A DNA stretch of 6,991 bases from Candidatus Aphodoplasma excrementigallinarum (GTDB taxonomy: Bacteria > Bacillota > Clostridia > UBA1381 > UMGS1253), in assembly GCA_018713805.1 (NCBI GenBank), contig DVOF01000194.1, positions 1-6,991 of the forward strand, in the 5' to 3' direction. Both the position numbers and the translations under genes were made by a program. Position 1 is the first letter of the stretch; each line of letters begins with the position of its first letter. Of the stretch, positions 5,201 through 6,991 are shown piece after piece. The notes under the pieces were generated by a model, which was not told the origin of the DNA, searched no databases, and worked only from the letters and a program-made list of their open reading frames with translations.

Positions 5201-6991
5201 GGTGAAAACTCAGATAAAGAACTGATAAGCCACGAACCGGTTCAGCTAAATTTTTCAAATATTGTTGATTTTTCATTAAATGCAGAAAATATAGTTGCAT
5301 TAAAAGAAGATGGCACCGTTTGGGGCTGGGGAGTCGGATTTACCGAATTTGGAGAAAATAACCCCATACAATTGCCTGGAGTTAATCAGGTCAGTGCTAT
5401 TTGTAGAGGTTTAGCTCTCAAAGAAGATGGCACCGTTTGGCAGTTGGAAAATAATACTTATCAGCAAATTGATGGACTAAATAATATCATTAAGATTTCA
5501 GCCAGAGATACAGGTAAATTGGCTCTTAAAGATGATGGAACAGTCTGGTCTTGGGGCTCAAACTTTTATGGTCAATTAGGAAATGGTACAAGAATAGATA
5601 ATCATACACCGGCACAAATTCAGGGTTTATCTAATATTACTGCTATTTATGCAGGAAACAGTTGTTTTGCAATAGACAGCCAGGGCAGAACTTATGCGTG
5701 GGGAAATAATCGTTACGGACAATTGGGCGATGGCACAATGGCTTTACGCGCAACGCCATACTGCCTGACCAATGAGATTAATGAACCTTTACCTGAGATA
5801 TCAGTCGCCACCATTGCCGCCGGCAGCGGCCACAGCCTGATCATCGGCGAAAACGGCACAATCCTCGCCTCCGGCCGCGGCTCACACGGCCAGCTCGGCA
5901 ATGGCGCGCGGCAAAACAGCACGACGCCCGTCCAGGTCAAGGACACGGCGGGAACGGGAAGCTTCACCGGCGCAAAGGCCGTGGCGGCGGGCTTCCTCTA
6001 CAGCCTCGCGCTCAAAGAGGACGGAACTTTGTGGACATGGGGCAACGCGACCGGCTTTTTGACCGACACGGGCGACAGCCACAGCGATGTGCCTGTCCCG
6101 GTAATCGACGAAAACGGCGAGCCGCTCGCCAATATTATCTCCATTTCGGCCAAGAAGGAGCACTGGCTCGCCCTGCGCGCGGACGGCACAGTTTGGAGCT
6201 GGGGGCGCGGTGCAAACGGGCAGCTTGGCAACGGTGCGACAGAGGATGTGTTCACGCATGCAGTGCAAGTCAAAAACGCGGACGGCACGCCGCTTGTAGA
6301 CGTCATCGCAATTTCGGCAGGCGGGAGCCACAGCATGGCCAAAAAGGCCGATGGCACGATCTGGGCCTGGGGCAAGAACGAAAACGGCCAGCTCGGCAAC
6401 GGCGCGAGCGCGGACTCCAGCGTGCCGGTGCAGGTTATGGGACTGGCAGGCATCGAACAGATTTCTGCGGGCGAGTATCACTCGATGGCGCTGCGCGCGG
6501 ATGGTACGGTCTGGGCTTGGGGCCGGAACCAATACGGCCAGCTCGGCGACAACACGCGCAACAGTTCGAGCACGCCGGTGCAAGTGACAGGCGAGAACGG
6601 ATTTGGATACTTGACGGGCGTAGAGGAAATTGCGGCTGGAATCGGGTACAGTATGGCGCTGATGAGCGACGGCACGCTGATGGCGTGGGGACATAACAAT
6701 TCGTACCAGCTCGGCGACGGGACGCAGCAGAGCAGGAATGCGCCGGTGCAGGTGCTGGATAGCGCCGGAACGGCAGCGCTGGCGGATGTTGTGGAGTTCA
6801 GCGCGAACGGCGAGACGACAATGGCAAAGACGGCGGACGGAACGGTATGGATTTGGGGCACGAACCGATACGGCGAGTTTGGGGATGGTACGAATGGGAG
6901 CTATTCTGCGCTGCCGCTGGAGTTTGGTTTTGAGGTGGAAGCATTTTACGCCTCTACAAATGAAATGTTCTCCATAGAAACTGGGAAAATC
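2252..6991 (+). CDS. Secreted S8 subtilisin-like protease with long RCC1 repeat tail, C-terminus beyond window
   Basis: At least 1580 codons with no stop before the window ends. Residues 1-21/23 are a Sec signal peptide (MKKK, a hydrophobic core, VQA cleavage region), so the product is exported. Residues about 55-160 resemble an I9 propeptide, from YIVKLKP to YIQPDYTLEL. Residues about 166-238 are a Pro/Glu/Thr/Ala-rich linker. Residues about 239-490 are a compact S8 domain with D245 (VIDAGVD), H283 (HGTHVAG), oxyanion N361 (AAGN) and S429 (GTSQAAA), ending near GRSLNLFNV. The whole triad is present, so it should be active. The Ser motif lacks the usual Met-Ala-Ala-Pro form and the Asp motif has Ala for Ser/Thr. 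Residues 522-1580 are 21 RCC1 blades. Substrate and anchoring are unknown: any wall anchor would lie beyond the window. The DNA for blades 1-14 is AT-rich and the rest GC-rich. The role is inferred to be extracellular proteolysis with propeller-mediated binding. Confidence 0.95.
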   Translation, partial: MKKKLTSLLLCILLAMGQVQAAAPQQSVEQPLQSLQQAELLEREAELELEQLPLYDRYIVKLKPTNSLAAAANTTLDAAVEAAIPAAKQAANVQVQAVLDDKQVDETEAFDLAETPAYTVDEQSAELLTVTLTEKVDAAAFTAELADNAQIEYIQPDYTLELASEVVLDLDLSELTPAGAPVPAVTAAPEATSTPEIDIEITPETTQRPEAAVEPEETPGPAPDVTAEPTPEATPAAAPIVAVIDAGVDVAHHGLTAQMLPGYDFVNNTELVYDSSKKDEYYHGTHVAGVIAQNAPTAQILPLKVFEYGRAYTSDILRAIEYAQEHGASIVNMSFGGADDNRALKEAMAASDMLFVCAAGNARTDVEEAPVYPACFDLDNIISVASLNQDLGFSYYSNYGTESVDIAAVGRDVYSMWPEGEYGEMSGTSQAAAQVSAGAAEALARGDADAKAAVLARADRYTHLMNKVAEGRSLNLFNVAAGVVNDTVQTVAYEDDFDVHGYAPTPEENWELFSSLENVQVAAGNGFTAVLKSDGTIWTWGDNQYGQLGDGTNEISAVPKHVVGLTDIIQISAKGEYVLALKSDGTVWGWGKNTSGQLGNGTTTDSNTPVKMLNMSNAYKIEAGRLHGAIIKNDGTLWSIGFGDVRLGNGGESSSTVPVQVMNLTNVIEVSCGFNQTLAVQEDGTLWAWGDNYNGQFGNGTTESSLVPVKIENVNGVKKVAAGYPNSTILLNDGTLMQTHGSSDPIFRVLEIINGLEDLVNNDYNYAAIKDGQLYVWGLNQVGILGVGTTENVSSITLNTNLPDINQVSIGLQHSAAIDSNGKLWTWGDNQYGQLGDGKNLYQTNPTECTILGNTSCIAVGAGSTNSLAIKNDGTTLTWGSGIWQDSTLKNSSETPIQIDNLTGIDYMVVSDNRALGIKNGTVWGFGTHDEFYGQLGDNSNTSTINGMRINSLENIVKVDTHSVASGALDESGNVYVWGGYYMGENSDKELISHEPVQLNFSNIVDFSLNAENIVALKEDGTVWGWGVGFTEFGENNPIQLPGVNQVSAICRGLALKEDGTVWQLENNTYQQIDGLNNIIKISARDTGKLALKDDGTVWSWGSNFYGQLGNGTRIDNHTPAQIQGLSNITAIYAGNSCFAIDSQGRTYAWGNNRYGQLGDGTMALRATPYCLTNEINEPLPEISVATIAAGSGHSLIIGENGTILASGRGSHGQLGNGARQNSTTPVQVKDTAGTGSFTGAKAVAAGFLYSLALKEDGTLWTWGNATGFLTDTGDSHSDVPVPVIDENGEPLANIISISAKKEHWLALRADGTVWSWGRGANGQLGNGATEDVFTHAVQVKNADGTPLVDVIAISAGGSHSMAKKADGTIWAWGKNENGQLGNGASADSSVPVQVMGLAGIEQISAGEYHSMALRADGTVWAWGRNQYGQLGDNTRNSSSTPVQVTGENGFGYLTGVEEIAAGIGYSMALMSDGTLMAWGHNNSYQLGDGTQQSRNAPVQVLDSAGTAALADVVEFSANGETTMAKTADGTVWIWGTNRYGEFGDGTNGSYSALPLEFGFEVEAFYASTNEMFSIETGKI
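3863..3903 (+). repeat. 41-bp near-identical direct repeat, copy 1
   Basis: It matches 4724-4764 at 39 of 41 positions and encodes the same residues (WTWGDNQYGQLGD). It lies in RCC1 unit 1, at the point where base composition falls from GC-rich to AT-rich. The two copies are 861 bases apart, exactly 287 codons. Confidence 0.85.
4724..4764 (+). repeat. 41-bp near-identical direct repeat, copy 2
   Basis: This copy lies in RCC1 unit 7 and differs from 3863-3903 at two positions, both synonymous third-base G/A changes. Other blades of this block show far lower DNA identity, so this pair is the product of recent exchange or duplication rather than protein-level constraint alone. Confidence 0.85.
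5816..6991 (+). repeat. RCC1 repeats 15-21 (GC-rich block)
   Basis: Seven units begin at residues 1189, 1245, 1299, 1355, 1405, 1461 and 1517. The repeated core (MALRADGTVWAWG, then GQLGNG) is better conserved than in the preceding block. Five of the six fully delimited units are 54-56 residues long because of an inserted loop after PVQV, such as DENGEPLAN or NADGTPLVD. Only unit 18 has the short 50-residue form. Codons are GC-ending (CTC, GCG, GGC, CGC), like the protease domain. Seven units suit one propeller. Residues after about 1560 (EAFYASTNEMFSIETG) begin another strand, either a closing strand or unit 22. Confidence 0.88.

Larger units (their letters stand above)
3815..5815 (+). repeat. 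RCC1 repeats 1-14 (AT-rich block)
   Basis: Fourteen units at residues 522-1188, each built on a core like ALKxDGTVWxWGxNxxGQLGDGT followed by a PV..GL..I tail. Approximate starts are 522, 572, 622, 671, 721, 760, 809, 861, 909, 960, 1008, 1048, 1083 and 1133. Units 1, 2, 4, 7 and 13 are near-canonical at 50-52 residues. Unit 5 lacks the WG and GQLG parts, and units 10, 11 and 12 lack GQLG. Units 5, 11 and 12 are short (39, 40 and 35 residues). Codon choice is A/T-ending (AAT, ATA, TTA, AGA), unlike both flanks. Fourteen units equal two seven-bladed propellers, which is inference from the RCC1 fold. Confidence 0.88.

Noticed and set aside
5882..6694. A 270-codon minus-strand open frame with repeated ARAVAELAVF-like units
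   Set aside because: The repeats are the reverse complement of the RCC1 units, so they reflect the coding strand. There is no start signal.
3815..6940. Regular repeats as a CRISPR array or tandem DNA satellite
   Set aside because: The periodicity of about 150 bases is in frame, the conservation is at protein level (DGTVWxWG, GQLGDG) and there are no short identical repeats with unique spacers.

Overview
The window looks like part of a Bacillota (probably clostridial, perhaps gut) genome. This rests on strong AGGAGG-type ribosome binding sites, a Gram-positive style KKK signal peptide, a Tn916-like xis-int arrangement, and an S8 protease with a large repeat tail. No marker gene is present, so the taxonomic placement is inference.

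Left part (1-1716, minus strand): a compact integration module. A strong sigma-A type promoter (1688-1716) reads leftward into a small helix-turn-helix protein of the excisionase type (1350-1607). Four bases later comes a tyrosine recombinase/integrase (1-1345) whose last few residues run off the left edge. All recognisable catalytic residues of the integrase are present. The two genes form one operon and are the recombination machinery of an integrative element (ICE, IME or prophage). Whether that element extends left or right cannot be decided here.

Middle (1717-2251): no gene I can support. It holds a GC-rich stretch with short inverted repeats, a factor-independent terminator whose pairing favours rightward transcription, and a copy of a short sequence also found over the integrase start codon. 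To the right is an AT-rich promoter/leader with an extended -10, an 18-bp perfect palindrome, a small hairpin and a very good ribosome binding site.

Right part (2252-6991 and beyond, plus strand): one open reading frame of at least 1580 codons, without a stop in the window. It encodes a signal peptide, an I9-like propeptide, a Pro/Glu/Thr/Ala-rich linker, a complete S8 subtilisin-like catalytic domain (D245, H283, N361, S429) and 21 RCC1-type repeats. Twenty-one is three times seven, suggesting three seven-bladed beta-propellers.

The most notable observation is compositional. The DNA for repeats 1-14 is AT-rich (hand-counted lines 30-43% GC), while the protease domain before it and repeats 15-21 after it are GC-rich (67-70%). 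Codon choice and blade length change at the same places. The gene therefore looks like a mosaic in which about two propellers' worth of repeats came from a different source, or one whose repeat array is being remodelled. A 41-bp near-identical repeat, one copy at the left compositional boundary, offers a possible recombination route. Any functional link between the protease and the integration module (cargo versus chromosomal neighbour) is unproven.
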